Of a DNA stretch of 64,000 bases, positions 17,951 through 27,177 are shown in pieces (the first letter of the stretch is position 1; the number at the start of each line of letters is the position of its first letter). The notes below the pieces were generated by a model. That model saw nothing but the letters and a program-made list of their open reading frames with translations. It was not told where the DNA came from and made no database searches. A program made the position numbers and the translations under genes. Source of the DNA: Haladaptatus halobius (lineage in GTDB: Archaea > Halobacteriota > Halobacteria > Halobacteriales > Haladaptataceae); assembly GCF_020618475.1 (NCBI RefSeq), contig NZ_CP085336.1:558001-622000 (forward strand), given 5' to 3'.

Positions 17951-17977
17951 CCGGATAGCGACCATTTCTCGACCGGC

Positions 17978-19555
17978 ATGGACTTTCTACACGGCAAGAC
18001 GGTACAGGACCTCTGGCGCGAGCGGGTCGCGCTGTCGGGTGACGATCGGTTCCTCATCACCGACGAGAAAACCGGCGTCGAACAGAGCTACGACTACGCA
18101 GAGTTCAACGACATCATCGACCGAACGGCCCGGGCGTTCAGCGATGAACTCGGCATCGAGAAGGGGGACAAGGTGACTATCCACCTCCCGAACTGCCCGG
18201 AGTACCTCCAGGTCTGGTTCGCGCTCCTGAAACTGGGCGCCGTCAGCGTCCACTCGAACACGAACCACACCGTCCGCGAGGTGAATTACACCATCGAAAA
18301 CTCAGATTCGGAGGCGGTCATCACGTCGCCGACATACGCTGACCTCGTCGACGAGGCATGCGAGGGGACGGCCGTCGAGACGACGGTGTACGGCCGCGTT
18401 AACGACGAGGAGGTCGACGGCGTACAGCTCGACGAGATCGTCGCGAACGCCGACCCCGACTTGCCGGACGTTGACATCGACGGCGAGGATGTCGCACAGA
18501 TCATCTTTACGTCGGGGACCACGAGCGACCCGAAGGGCGTCCTCCACACGCACGCGAACCTGCTGTACGCTGGCGAGCGCGCAAGCAAGCACACGGCGCT
18601 GAACGCCGCCGACCGGATGCTCACCGCGCTCCCGGTGTTCCACGTCAACGCTCAGTCGATAAGCGTGCTCTCGTCGTTGACCGTGGGCTGTGAACTCGTC
18701 CTCGTCGAGGAGTTCAAGGCATCTGAGTACATCGACCAGCTCCGCCGGCACCGTGCGACGGTGACGAGTCTCATCGGCACGCAAGTCAGAGCGCTGCTCG
18801 CTCAACCGGAGCAAGGCACCGACGACGATAACGACCTCCGGGAGATCTTCTTCGCGATCAACGTTACCGACGACGAGAAGGAGCGGTTCGAGGAGCGGTT
18901 CGGCGCGCCGCTGCTCAACGGCTACGGTCTCTCCGAGACGATGACCATCGTCTCGATGGCCCCCGTCCACAGCGACCGGAGTTGGCCCGCCATCGGCCGG
19001 CCCGCGTTCGACCGGGAGGTTTACATTGTCGACGACGACGGCAACCCCGTCGACACCGGCGAGCGGGGCGAGATCGCCGTCGGCGGGAAGCGGGGCCGGA
19101 ATCTGATGAAGGCGTACTACGAGATGCCCGAGAAGACTGAGGAGACGTTCACCGACGAGGGGTGGCTGCTCACCGGCGACTTTGGCCGCTTCGATGAGAA
19201 TGGTCACCTCTACTTTGTCGATCGAAAGAAGAATATTATCGAGTCTCGTGGCGAGAACGTCAGCGAGGCCGAAGTTGAGGGCGTCCTAGAGAACCATTCG
19301 AAGGTCGAGGAGGTAGGCGTAATCGGCGTCCCCCACGACATCTACGGCGAGGCGGTGAAGGCGCTGGTCAAGCGGGCAGACGACGATCTGACGGAAGCGG
19401 AACTGCGCGAGTACGCCGCGGAGAACCTCGCGAAGTTCAAACAGCCGGAGGAGATTGTGTTCATAGAGGAGTTTCCCCGGACTAGCATTGGCAAGATCGA
19501 GAAAAGCACGCTGCGGGACGCGGGTGGCGTCCCCGAAGAGATGGGGGCAGAGTGA
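17978..19555 (+). CDS. AMP-forming acyl-CoA synthetase (long-chain type)
   Basis: 525 aa ANL enzyme. The ATP loop IIFTSGTTSDPKGVLHTH is at about 175-192, NGYGLSETM is the adenine-binding motif, LLTGDFGRFDENGHLYFVDR is the hinge region, and GKIEKSTLR holds the catalytic C-terminal lysine. It activates a fatty or related acid as the CoA ester. It leads a plus-strand unit with two MaoC-like dehydratase genes (the next start follows within a few bases), so the acid is probably passed to an enoyl-CoA hydration or dehydration step. The chain length or ring type of the substrate cannot be read from sequence. Confidence 0.93.
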   Translation: MDFLHGKTVQDLWRERVALSGDDRFLITDEKTGVEQSYDYAEFNDIIDRTARAFSDELGIEKGDKVTIHLPNCPEYLQVWFALLKLGAVSVHSNTNHTVREVNYTIENSDSEAVITSPTYADLVDEACEGTAVETTVYGRVNDEEVDGVQLDEIVANADPDLPDVDIDGEDVAQIIFTSGTTSDPKGVLHTHANLLYAGERASKHTALNAADRMLTALPVFHVNAQSISVLSSLTVGCELVLVEEFKASEYIDQLRRHRATVTSLIGTQVRALLAQPEQGTDDDNDLREIFFAINVTDDEKERFEERFGAPLLNGYGLSETMTIVSMAPVHSDRSWPAIGRPAFDREVYIVDDDGNPVDTGERGEIAVGGKRGRNLMKAYYEMPEKTEETFTDEGWLLTGDFGRFDENGHLYFVDRKKNIIESRGENVSEAEVEGVLENHSKVEEVGVIGVPHDIYGEAVKALVKRADDDLTEAELREYAAENLAKFKQPEEIVFIEEFPRTSIGKIEKSTLRDAGGVPEEMGAE

Positions 19556-19560
19556 CCGCT

Positions 19561-20070
19561 ATGTCGAGCGAGATCGACCTGGCCGCCCACGAGGACGACA
19601 TCGGCCGGACGGAGACGTACGATATCGGCCGGGTGACGCCGCTAATGGCCCGCCGGTACGCCCGCGCCGTTGAGGACGACAACCCGCTGTTCCACGACGA
19701 GGCGGTCGCGCGCGAACGGGGGTACGACAACGTGATCGTGCCGCCGAACTTCCTATCGGCGATCATCGACCCTACGGAGGGGGCACCCGCCGACCAGTTG
19801 CGCGAGGACGGACTCAATCCCCAGCGGTTCCCCATCGAACTCCCGCCGGAGGCGATCCTCATGGGCGGGGGACAGGATCTCTCCATCCACCGGTACGTCA
19901 CCGCCGGCGAGTATGTCTCCGTCGAGGAAACGCTAACCGACGTGTATCAGCGCGACAGCGAGCAGATGGGAACGCTGACTTTCATCGAACAGACGGCCGA
20001 GTACTACGGCGACGATGACGACCACGTCCTCACCTGTGACAAGACTATGATCGTAGGTGACCGACAGTGA
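19561..20070 (+). CDS. MaoC-like dehydratase with FAS1-type N-terminal hotdog domain
   Basis: About 169 aa, one hotdog fold of the MaoC N-terminal dehydratase type (MARRYARAVEDDNPLFHDEA, then VPPNFLSAIIDP, then VTAGEYVSVEETLTDVY). Such proteins form heterodimers with a second hotdog chain to hydrate or dehydrate acyl thioesters. The ATG at 19561 was chosen; a GTG at 19552 overlapping the upstream stop is also possible. The next gene begins in the stop codon of this one, and supplies the MaoC-like partner. Confidence 0.85.
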   Translation: MSSEIDLAAHEDDIGRTETYDIGRVTPLMARRYARAVEDDNPLFHDEAVARERGYDNVIVPPNFLSAIIDPTEGAPADQLREDGLNPQRFPIELPPEAILMGGGQDLSIHRYVTAGEYVSVEETLTDVYQRDSEQMGTLTFIEQTAEYYGDDDDHVLTCDKTMIVGDRQ

Positions 20071-20474
20071 CCAGTATCGATGATATCCACGCAGGCCAGG
20101 AACTCCCGGAACTCCGGAAGGAGCTGACCATCCCCCAGTTGTTCCGGTACAGCGCCATCACGTGGAACCCCCACCGCATCCACTACGACGCGGAACACGC
20201 TCACGAGGAGGGCCACCCGAACATCCTCGTGCAGGCCCACCTCCACGGTGCCGCCATCCAGGAACTGCTGATGGACTGGCTCGGCGCGGACGGGAAACTG
20301 ACCGAACTCTCGTGGCGCAACGTCGGTCGGGCGACGCCGGACGACCCGCTCTACGTCGGCGGGGAGGTGACGACCGTCGATGCCGAGACGAGAACCGTCG
20401 TCTTCGAGGTGTGGACGCGAACCGAGGAGTCACGCGCCGCGGAAGGCGTCGCCGCCGTCGAACTGTTCGACTGA
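20067..20474 (+). CDS. MaoC-family hotdog dehydratase, partner subunit
   Basis: 135 aa hotdog protein with the (R)-hydratase-type segment ITWNPHRIHYDAEHA, in which an Asn-x-x-x-x-His arrangement stands near the usual catalytic Asp/His place, followed by GHPNILVQAHLHGA. It starts with GTG at 20067, overlapping the TGA of the previous gene, so the two subunits are coupled in translation. Together they resemble HadAB-type two-chain dehydratases. The substrate would be a 3-hydroxyacyl-CoA or enoyl-CoA from the synthetase upstream. Confidence 0.85.
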   Translation: MTSIDDIHAGQELPELRKELTIPQLFRYSAITWNPHRIHYDAEHAHEEGHPNILVQAHLHGAAIQELLMDWLGADGKLTELSWRNVGRATPDDPLYVGGEVTTVDAETRTVVFEVWTRTEESRAAEGVAAVELFD

Positions 20475-20652
20475 GAGGAGAGAACCGGGCGGGTGGAGGC
20501 GTGCTTTCGCTCTCGTCACCGTACTGTCGAGCGCAACGCTCCTCTCGTCTCTCCTCGGATCGACGTGAAATGCGTGTCACTCTCCTCCCAAATTTTATGC
20601 GGTTATACTCTACCCTAGATCTTGTCACATAAAACAGCATCAAATAAAGAGA

Positions 20653-20772
20653 CACGTAGAGTACGTTGGCGCGGTTGACATCGGCGGAACGGTCACGGAC
20701 TGCACACTGGTCGACGAGGCCGGTGAAGTAATCACGAGCAAGATGCGGAGCACTCCGGAAGATAACTTCTAA
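20653..20772 (+). pseudogene. Truncated N terminus of a hydantoinase A / acetone-carboxylase-type subunit
   Basis: A frame of about 39 codons encodes the first strand pair of the HyuA/acetone carboxylase beta family (VDIGGTVTDCTLVDEAG, then STPEDNF) and hits TAA at 20770. This is the actin-like phosphate-binding start of an ATP-dependent subunit normally about 700 residues long. No start codon remains just before it. A TATA-like AAATTTTATG lies at about 20590. The sequence then jumps straight into the tail of a HyuB-type subunit, so roughly two genes' worth of DNA has been lost between them. Confidence 0.75.
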
Positions 20773-20780
20773 TTTGGTTC

Positions 20781-21325
20781 TATCGTGGCGAACAGTCGGA
20801 CTCGGGCGGAGAAGGCTACTATCGGGGCGGAAACGGCGGGAAACTGGCTGTTGTTCCGCACAAGGGCGACGTGAACGTCAGTGTGTACACGAACGACTAC
20901 GTCCGAAAGCCCTCGGGCTGTTCGGGGGCGCCCCCGGCTCTCGACTTCAGACCTGGGTTCTCAGGGATGCGACTCCTGAAGAGGTTTTCGAAGACCGCTC
21001 GAGTCAGTTGCGAATCGACGCGCTAGACGGCGAAACCAAACATCCGCCGAGCAAGGGTGCGGGCCTGTCGTTGGACGGCAACGACGTGCTCGAGTGGACG
21101 TGGATGGGCAGTGCCGGCTACGGTGATCCGCTCGACCGGCCCGTCGACCGCGTCGTTGACGACGTCGACCACGGTTGGATCTCAAAGCAGATGGCCCGCG
21201 ACTCGTACGGGGTTGTGTTCGAGGATGGCGAACTCGATTCGCAGGCGACGGAGCGACGGCGTGCCGAGATTCGAGACGAGCGACTCGACGAGGCCGTCTC
21301 CTCCGAGGGAGGTGACAACGAATGA
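20781..21325 (+). pseudogene. C-terminal remnant of a hydantoinase B / acetone-carboxylase-type subunit, frameshifted
   Basis: The first part reads in one frame (SDSGGEGYYRGGNGGKLAVV, typical of the HyuB glycine-rich region). At about 20905-20925 the coding frame moves and continues as KALGLFGGAPG, then KGAGLSLDGNDVLEWTWMG, then GYGDPLDRP to the stop at 21325. These are the last third of a normally 550-700 residue HyuB-type protein. The stop overlaps the ATG of the gamma-like subunit gene (ATGA), the original operon arrangement. The lost N-terminal part, the join to the HyuA fragment and the frameshift make it a pseudogene. Confidence 0.78.
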
Positions 21326-21651
21326 CCGACGACTTCCCGTCCGTCGAGGAACTCCGTGCGAGCGAGAAGCGACTCGTCGGTGACTACATCGAACTCGACG
21401 ACGGAGAGTTTCGGTGCGTCAAGTGTGGCTGTGGGTTCAGGTCGCCGGACGAAAACTACAAGGAACGGCTCGCACTCCGTGATCGGAACGTCGATGACCT
21501 GGGCCGCCTCTGGATTCCCCTTTCGATGCTGGTCGACGACGAGATGATGTTCTGGGAGTTCTACTGCCCGGACCGTGCGACGCGGATAACGACCGAGGTG
21601 GCCGGAGACGGGGAAGCTATCGTGGACGATATGGTTCTCGACGCCAGGTGA
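21322..21651 (+). CDS. Acetone/acetophenone carboxylase gamma-like small subunit
   Basis: 109 aa with a CVKCGCGF zinc-type motif at about 33-40 and EFYCPDRATRITTEV near the C terminus. It resembles the small subunit that accompanies HyuA/HyuB-type carboxylases for acetone or acetophenone. It looks intact, but its large partners directly upstream are deleted remnants, so on its own it probably has no function. A C-terminal fragment of a similar protein lies at 41808-42005, beside another HyuA fragment. Confidence 0.7.
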   Translation: MTDDFPSVEELRASEKRLVGDYIELDDGEFRCVKCGCGFRSPDENYKERLALRDRNVDDLGRLWIPLSMLVDDEMMFWEFYCPDRATRITTEVAGDGEAIVDDMVLDAR

Positions 21652-21660
21652 TATCGCGCG

Positions 21661-22443
21661 TCAGAGTTCCTCGGGGAGCTCTCCGCGCTTCTGCGCCTCT
21701 TCGACGAGGATCGGGACGCTGTCGGTAATGGTGTGGATGCCGAGCACGCTGGCCAGTTCGAACACTTCCATGATCTCCTCGCGGGTAGCCCCGTAGCTGA
21801 GGGCGTTCTGGATGTGGACGCGGAGTCCGGGCAGGTAGAGGTGCGTCGTGGCGACGTCGATGGCGACGTAGATGAGCTCCTTCGTCTTCGGGTCGAGTTC
21901 GCCCTCGTTCCAGGGGTGGGCCGAGAAGTCGAGGTACGCCTCAAAGTAGCCGTGGTCGAGCTTCAGGACGTCCTCCCACAGCTCCGACCAGTAGCCGCGC
22001 TCGTCCTCGAACTTCTGTCGCAGGCGCTCCTCCTCCTCGGCCGCCTCGCCGGTCGCGGCGTCGGGCTGGCCTGCCTCGTCGACGAGGATGGGAACGCCCT
22101 CGGTCACTGAGTGGACGCCGAGCACGCTCGCTAGCTGGAACACCTCCATGATCTCGTCGACTGTGGCTCCTTGATCGAACGCGTTATTGATGTGCACTCG
22201 CGTTCCCTTGTTGTAGAGGTGCGTCGTCGAGCAGTCGATAGCGATGTAGATGAACTCCTTGACCTTAGGATCGAGTTCGCCGTGTTTCCACGGCTGGGCC
22301 GACAGCTCGCGATACTTGTCGAGGTACTCCGGGTCGAGGCATAGCAGGTCGCCGTACAGGCTAGACCAGTAGTTACGCTCCTCTTTGAACCGTTCTTTAA
22401 TCTCCTCTTGCCGCTCCGTCAGCTCATTGTCACTGAATGACAT
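21661..22443 (-). CDS. Tandem-domain carboxymuconolactone-decarboxylase-like protein
   Basis: 260 aa made of two similar AhpD/CMD-type units (about 20-120 and 140-240). Each has a start like ERNYWSSLY or ERGYWSELW, then the helix ELDPKTKELIYVAID, and the GATVDEIMEVFQLASVLG segment. AhpD-type members carry a catalytic CxxC at the THLY position; here both copies read TTHLY and lack the cysteine pair, so a peroxidase role is unlikely. A lactone or acid decarboxylase role, or a purely binding one, is possible. It faces the gamma-like subunit gene tail to tail with only about 10 bases between. Confidence 0.85.
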   Translation of the reverse strand: MSFSDNELTERQEEIKERFKEERNYWSSLYGDLLCLDPEYLDKYRELSAQPWKHGELDPKVKEFIYIAIDCSTTHLYNKGTRVHINNAFDQGATVDEIMEVFQLASVLGVHSVTEGVPILVDEAGQPDAATGEAAEEEERLRQKFEDERGYWSELWEDVLKLDHGYFEAYLDFSAHPWNEGELDPKTKELIYVAIDVATTHLYLPGLRVHIQNALSYGATREEIMEVFELASVLGIHTITDSVPILVEEAQKRGELPEEL

Positions 22444-22732
22444 ATGAGGGCATCCTCCGCGGTGTAACTTATAGCTAACGAGGACAGGGTGCGCTCGACA
22501 CCGGATCAGTGCCCACTACGCGGTCGGTTCGGTGAGAGACGGTTTGTCGAACCGTAGCACTGCGCGTCTGTCTTCCGGCACGCACCGTGCTGGGCGGGAC
22601 GAACGAAACACGTATCGAGGGTTCGGGGGTTGCGTTCCTCCGTCGCCTGCTCGAACGTCGAACGTGGCGGTTCGGGCGACGCTTCCACACCGCCACAGTA
22701 GTTATGACACCCGTCTTCGAAGGGGGACGTGT

Positions 22733-23479
22733 ATGTCGGCGAACCAACCACTAGAGGGCCGCGTTGCCCTCGTCACCGGTGCAAGTTCGGGAATCGGCCA
22801 CGCCACTGCGCAGGCGCTCGCCGCGGACGGCGCGGATCTCGCATTCGCGGCCCGCAGTGAGGACAAACTCGAATCGCTCGCGGCACAGCTAGAGACCGAG
22901 CACGGCACCCAGACGCTCGTCGCTCCGACGAACGTCAGGGACGAACACGACGTCGAGGCGACGGTCGAGGCGACGGTCGAAACGTTCGGCCGCCTCGACA
23001 TCGTCGTATTGAACGCGGGGGTGGGAGCGCCGGGAAGTCGACCCGAGGACACCTCGACCGAGGAGTACCGAACCCTAATGGAGACGCACGTCGACGGGAC
23101 GTTCTTCACGGTACGGGCGACCGTCCCTCACCTGCGGGATACGGGCGGGAACCTCATCTTCATGAGCAGCATCGCGGGCCAGTACCCACGCCCGGCGACG
23201 CCGCTGTACGCGGCGACGAAGTGGTGGATTCGCGGCTACGCCCTGAGCATCGAGGGGATGGTCGCCGAGGACGACGTCAGCGTCACCGTCGTGAACCCTG
23301 CGGAGGTCAGGACGGGCATCGAGGTGCTCGGGACAGCCATCGACGAGCGGTTCGGCGAGGGGGAGGTGTCGGAACCGGAGGAGGTGGCCGACGCTGTGGC
23401 GTTCGCGGCTCGCCAGCAGGGGCCCAGCACGGTCGCGGAACTCGACCTCTACTACCGCGGGAAGCTCGGTCAGTTCTGA
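22733..23479 (+). CDS. Short-chain dehydrogenase/reductase (SDR)
   Basis: 248 aa classical SDR with TGASSGIG cofactor motif near the N terminus, NAGVG, the catalytic serine region IFMSSIAGQ and the YAATK catalytic pair. The ATG at 22733 gives a normal lead (MSANQPLEGRVALVTG); an upstream in-frame start would add 67 residues not seen in the family. It oxidises or reduces an alcohol/ketone with NAD(P). The acyl-CoA dehydrogenase gene follows 80 bases later, so a 3-hydroxyacyl-CoA step is a fair guess. Confidence 0.9.
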   Translation: MSANQPLEGRVALVTGASSGIGHATAQALAADGADLAFAARSEDKLESLAAQLETEHGTQTLVAPTNVRDEHDVEATVEATVETFGRLDIVVLNAGVGAPGSRPEDTSTEEYRTLMETHVDGTFFTVRATVPHLRDTGGNLIFMSSIAGQYPRPATPLYAATKWWIRGYALSIEGMVAEDDVSVTVVNPAEVRTGIEVLGTAIDERFGEGEVSEPEEVADAVAFAARQQGPSTVAELDLYYRGKLGQF

Positions 23480-23561
23480 GTCCCCGGCAAAAACTCGGTG
23501 CCGGCTCCCGACCGTGAGATGTGGTACCGTAATGTATAATTGACTGGGATTCACAGTCAAG

Positions 23562-24758
23562 ATGAGGATATTTCGAATGAACTTCGAGCGTTCGGGCGAG
23601 CAGAAGATGCTCGTCAAGACGGCCCGGGACATCGTAGACAAATATGGGGAGTCGTACTTCCGAGAGAAACGGCTGGCCGACGAGGAGCCGGAGGAGTTCG
23701 TCGAGGATCTCGCCGACGCTGGTTTTTTCGGCATCCCGATTCCCGTCGAGTACGGCGGCCAGGGGATGGGGATGCTGGATCTCGTGTACGCTATCGAGGC
23801 CATTGGCGAGGCCGGCGGCTGGGACGCCATCGCCAAGTTCACCCTGAACACGGTGTTCGGCGGGGTTGTCCTCTCGAATTACGGCACCGAAGAGCAGAAG
23901 GAGACTTACCTCCCGAAGATAGCCGACGGCGAGATGGACTGGGCGCTCGGTGTCACCGAGGCCAACACCGGGTCGAACATGCTGAAGACGAAGACGTTCG
24001 CCGAACGCGACGGTGACGAGTTCGTCATCAACGGCGAGAAGGCGTTCAACTCCGGTCTCGATCAGGCCGACGGCTACACGCTGTTGACCCGAACTAAGCC
24101 ATTCGATGAGGTCGACCGGCGTACCGACGGTCTCACTGTATTCCTCGTCGATCCCGACACTGACGGCATCGAGTTCGAACCGGTCGATCTAGATGTGTAC
24201 TGGCCAGCCGGCGAGAATACGTTCACAGTGCATATTGACGATCTTCGGGTTCATGAGTCGCAGGCGATCGGAGAAATCCACGAGGGGTTCGCGCCTATCT
24301 TCGAGGTACTCAACCCTGAGCGCATTAGCACTGCGGCCGAACATCTCGGCCGAGGGAGGTGGGTGCTTGACAAGGCTGTCGAGCGAGCCCAGGAACGGGA
24401 GGTGTGGGGTGAACCCATCGGCGCGCATCAAGCCATCCAGCACCCCCTCGCCCAGTCGTATGCCGACCTCGAGTCTGCAAGTACAATGGTCAAGAGGGCG
24501 GCGTGGGGATACGACAACGATCAGGACAACGTCGGCGAACTCTCAAACATTGGCCACATGCTGGCGGGCAACGCTGCCTTTGAAGCGGCCGACAACGCCG
24601 TCGAGACGTTCGGCGGTGGGAGTGCCGTGGCCGACTACGGCATTGCGGCCGTCTGGAGCCTCTCCCGCCACCAGCAGATTGCCCCCGTGACCGACCATAT
24701 GAAGCGGAACTTCATCGCGAACAACGTCCTGGATCTGCCCCGATCCTATGGCGTCTGA
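23562..24758 (+). CDS. Acyl-CoA dehydrogenase
   Basis: 398 aa flavoprotein of the acyl-CoA dehydrogenase family. Seen are the N-terminal helical domain (FFGIPIPVEYGGQGMGMLDL), the FAD/substrate strand LGVTEANTGSNMLKTKT, the middle beta domain, and the C-terminal helical bundle with QAIQHPLAQSYADLE and VETFGGGSAVADYGI. It introduces a 2,3-double bond into an acyl-CoA. ATG 23562 is used because a TATA-like GTATAATT lies about 25 bases before it; ATG 23577 is the alternative. It stands between an SDR and the ABC importer, consistent with a beta-oxidation-like path. Confidence 0.93.
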   Translation: MRIFRMNFERSGEQKMLVKTARDIVDKYGESYFREKRLADEEPEEFVEDLADAGFFGIPIPVEYGGQGMGMLDLVYAIEAIGEAGGWDAIAKFTLNTVFGGVVLSNYGTEEQKETYLPKIADGEMDWALGVTEANTGSNMLKTKTFAERDGDEFVINGEKAFNSGLDQADGYTLLTRTKPFDEVDRRTDGLTVFLVDPDTDGIEFEPVDLDVYWPAGENTFTVHIDDLRVHESQAIGEIHEGFAPIFEVLNPERISTAAEHLGRGRWVLDKAVERAQEREVWGEPIGAHQAIQHPLAQSYADLESASTMVKRAAWGYDNDQDNVGELSNIGHMLAGNAAFEAADNAVETFGGGSAVADYGIAAVWSLSRHQQIAPVTDHMKRNFIANNVLDLPRSYGV

Positions 24759-24884
24759 GGTGCAGTCGCCAGATCTTGACTCTCTCTTTCGCCCCCCTGC
24801 GATACCGCCGGGCGCCCCCGGAACGTAGAGCCATCGCATTGCATTTCTGTCCAAGACATAATCTAGATTACTATTTCCAGGGGG

Positions 24885-24892
24885 TTATATAT
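24885..24892 (+). promoter_or_regulatory. TATA-like box of the ABC importer operon
   Basis: TTATATAT is centred about 28 bases before the ATG at 24916, fixing that start for a leaderless message. Confidence 0.55.
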
Positions 24893-24915
24893 CCACTCCC
24901 CGTAATGGCTTTTGT

Positions 24916-26238
24916 ATGGCACCCACTGACAGGCCTAGTGGTAGTACCGGTAGTGGCGACGAAGGCCAAAAATCTAATAATTCATTTCGGGGAATCATCA
25001 CCGACCGCCGGACGTTACTTCAAGCAACGGCTGCGGTCGGGGGGCTAAGTCTCTCCGGGTGTCTCAATCAACTCGGTGGCGGCGGTTCAGGGAACGTCAA
25101 AATCGGGGCGCCGCTCCCGACGAGCGGTTCGTTCGCGGCCTACGGGAATAACCACAAGAGTGCAATTAAACTGGCGGTCAAGCACGCCAACGAGCAGGGC
25201 GACGCCGGCGACCGCGAGGTTGAGGTGGAGTTCGCAGACACGAAGGGTGACCCGAGCACCGGCCGCCAGGCCGCACAGGAACTCATTAACAACGACGCTG
25301 ACTTCCTTTCGGGGAACTACTCGAGCGCGGTAGCGCTGTCCATTGGGGAACTCGCCCAGCGGCGGGGACTTATCTACCAGTGCGTCGGTGGATCCAATGC
25401 CATCACCGGCTCGGAGTGCCATCCGTACGTGTTCAACACGGGCAACAGTGCCGTCCAACAGTCGGTGACGATGCCGTATATGCTCAAGGAACGCGGCGGC
25501 AAGTCGGTATTCATCATCTACTCGGACTACGCGTGGGCCCAGTCGTACATGGAGTGGAACAAGAACCACGCTATCCCTGACTCAGGCGGCAAAGTCGTCG
25601 GGACGCAGGCGGTTCCGCTAGGGACGAACGACTGGTCACAGCCGGTCACCAACGCCCGCGACTCCGGCGCCGACCACATCCACTTCGCCGTGACGGGAAC
25701 CGACCTCGTAGGCGGTGTCACCCAGGCGTTCGAGTTCGGTCTGCAAAAGGAGTCGTACATCAGCGCGGCGGCCGCGACGCTGTCGGATGTCAAGTCGATA
25801 GGCATCGACATCATGAGCCACAAAAACTTCTACCCCGGCGGCACCGTGTGGTATTGGGAGCACTCCACACCTGGAGCCCAGGAGTTCAGCAGTGCCTTCC
25901 GCAATGAGTACAACACGGTTCCCCTGAACTTCTCGGCATGTCACTACGCCGGGACGCGGACAGTGTTAAAAACAATTGGCGAGGTGGGTTCGACGAACCC
26001 AGACGACTTGCGGAGCGAACTTGAGGGGAAACAGCTGTCCCCGCAGCTCTGGGGTGTCGGCGAGAAGTATCGGGCGTGTGACCACCGTGCGACCATCTCA
26101 ACGATGATCGTGCAGGCAAAGCAAGGACTGAGCCAGCAGAACATCGACAGCGGTTCAGTATACACGATCCTGGACTACCCGAAGAACCCCGAGTCGGTAA
26201 TGCGATCCTGCGAAGAGACCGGTTGCCAGATGGAGTGA
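24916..26238 (+). CDS. ABC importer substrate-binding lipoprotein (branched-chain amino acid type)
   Basis: 440 aa periplasmic-binding-protein fold of the LivJ/amide-urea-type. After a charged 29-residue start comes a twin-arginine signal (DRRTLLQATAAVGGLSLSGC) with lipobox cysteine Cys49, so it is exported folded by Tat and lipid-anchored, the normal route in haloarchaea. The mature part has IGAPLPTSGSFAAYGNN, then ELINNDADFLSGNYSS, as in the Leu/Ile/Val-binding family. LivJ-like proteins also bind aromatic acids, short amides and other acids, so the ligand is open. First gene of livJHM. Confidence 0.93.
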   Translation: MAPTDRPSGSTGSGDEGQKSNNSFRGIITDRRTLLQATAAVGGLSLSGCLNQLGGGGSGNVKIGAPLPTSGSFAAYGNNHKSAIKLAVKHANEQGDAGDREVEVEFADTKGDPSTGRQAAQELINNDADFLSGNYSSAVALSIGELAQRRGLIYQCVGGSNAITGSECHPYVFNTGNSAVQQSVTMPYMLKERGGKSVFIIYSDYAWAQSYMEWNKNHAIPDSGGKVVGTQAVPLGTNDWSQPVTNARDSGADHIHFAVTGTDLVGGVTQAFEFGLQKESYISAAAATLSDVKSIGIDIMSHKNFYPGGTVWYWEHSTPGAQEFSSAFRNEYNTVPLNFSACHYAGTRTVLKTIGEVGSTNPDDLRSELEGKQLSPQLWGVGEKYRACDHRATISTMIVQAKQGLSQQNIDSGSVYTILDYPKNPESVMRSCEETGCQME

Positions 26239-26264
26239 ATGTCCGACAATAGCGCACCTCAATC

Positions 26265-27176
26265 ATGACAGCACTTTCAACGATTAGTTGGTTACCCCTG
26301 CAGGTCAGCGTCAACTATCTTCTCACGCAGTTACTCAACGGTATTGCGCTCGGGATGATATTGGTATTGATCGCATTCGGGTTGTCCATTATCTTCGGTC
26401 TTATGGGCGTTGTGAATTTTGCGCACGGTGAGTTTCTACTTGTCGGGACGTACGTCGCGCTGACAGTCATTCAGATAACCGGAAGCTTTCTCCTCGGACT
26501 GATCGCTGCGCCGATTGCGGTCGCCCTGCTTGGCGCTGTTGTCGAACGGTTCACACTCCGGCCAATCTACGACCGCGACATCCTGTTACAGCTACTGCTG
26601 ACGTTCGGGTTGGCAGAGATAATTCGGGAGGTGGTGATGATAATTTGGGGAAGGACGGGGACATCGTTCCCGACGCCGTCGTGGGCAGTAGGCACCCTCG
26701 ATTTCACCTTGTTCACCTATCCCATGTACCGCCTTTTCGTCATCAGCCTCGCGGCGCTCATCGTTGTCAGCGTGTACGTGTTCCTCACGCAGACGGACAC
26801 CGGTCTCATCATCCGTGGAGCTACGGCTGATCGCGAGATGGTGAACGCACTCGGCATCGACGTCAAGCAGACGTTCCTGGTGGTGTTCGCCATCGGGAGT
26901 GCCATCGCCGGCATCGCCGGGGCGCTTATCGGTCCACTACGGAGCGCGTACCCCACACTAGGTATCGATCTGATAATTCCGGCGTTCGTGGTCGTCGTCG
27001 TCGGTGGACTGGGCAGTCTCCGGGGGAGCATCCTCGCGGGACTGCTTATCGGTGAACTCATGGTGTTGACCGGCGTCGTCTACTCGCCGATGTCGAACGT
27101 CATCATCTTCGTGTTCATGGCGCTGCTCCTTCTCGTCCGACCGCGGGGATTGTTTGGTCGAGAGGTGGTGGAGTAG
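26265..27176 (+). CDS. Branched-chain amino acid ABC permease, LivH type
   Basis: 303 aa integral membrane protein with about eight hydrophobic helices. It has the LivH hallmarks LLNGIALGMILVLIAFGLSI, then GVVNFAHGEF and the loop RGATADREMVNALGIDVKQT that contacts the ATPases. It starts 26 bases after the binding protein gene and ends two bases before the LivM start. It would form the membrane channel with LivM. Slightly lower G+C than the ring genes around it, as expected for a hydrophobic protein. Confidence 0.93.
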   Translation: MTALSTISWLPLQVSVNYLLTQLLNGIALGMILVLIAFGLSIIFGLMGVVNFAHGEFLLVGTYVALTVIQITGSFLLGLIAAPIAVALLGAVVERFTLRPIYDRDILLQLLLTFGLAEIIREVVMIIWGRTGTSFPTPSWAVGTLDFTLFTYPMYRLFVISLAALIVVSVYVFLTQTDTGLIIRGATADREMVNALGIDVKQTFLVVFAIGSAIAGIAGALIGPLRSAYPTLGIDLIIPAFVVVVVGGLGSLRGSILAGLLIGELMVLTGVVYSPMSNVIIFVFMALLLLVRPRGLFGREVVE

Positions 27177-27177
27177 T

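Noticed and set aside
20158..20655. Open frames of 150-165 codons on both strands over the second MaoC gene
   Set aside because: Arginine-rich composition and no motif; the MaoC frame explains the region.
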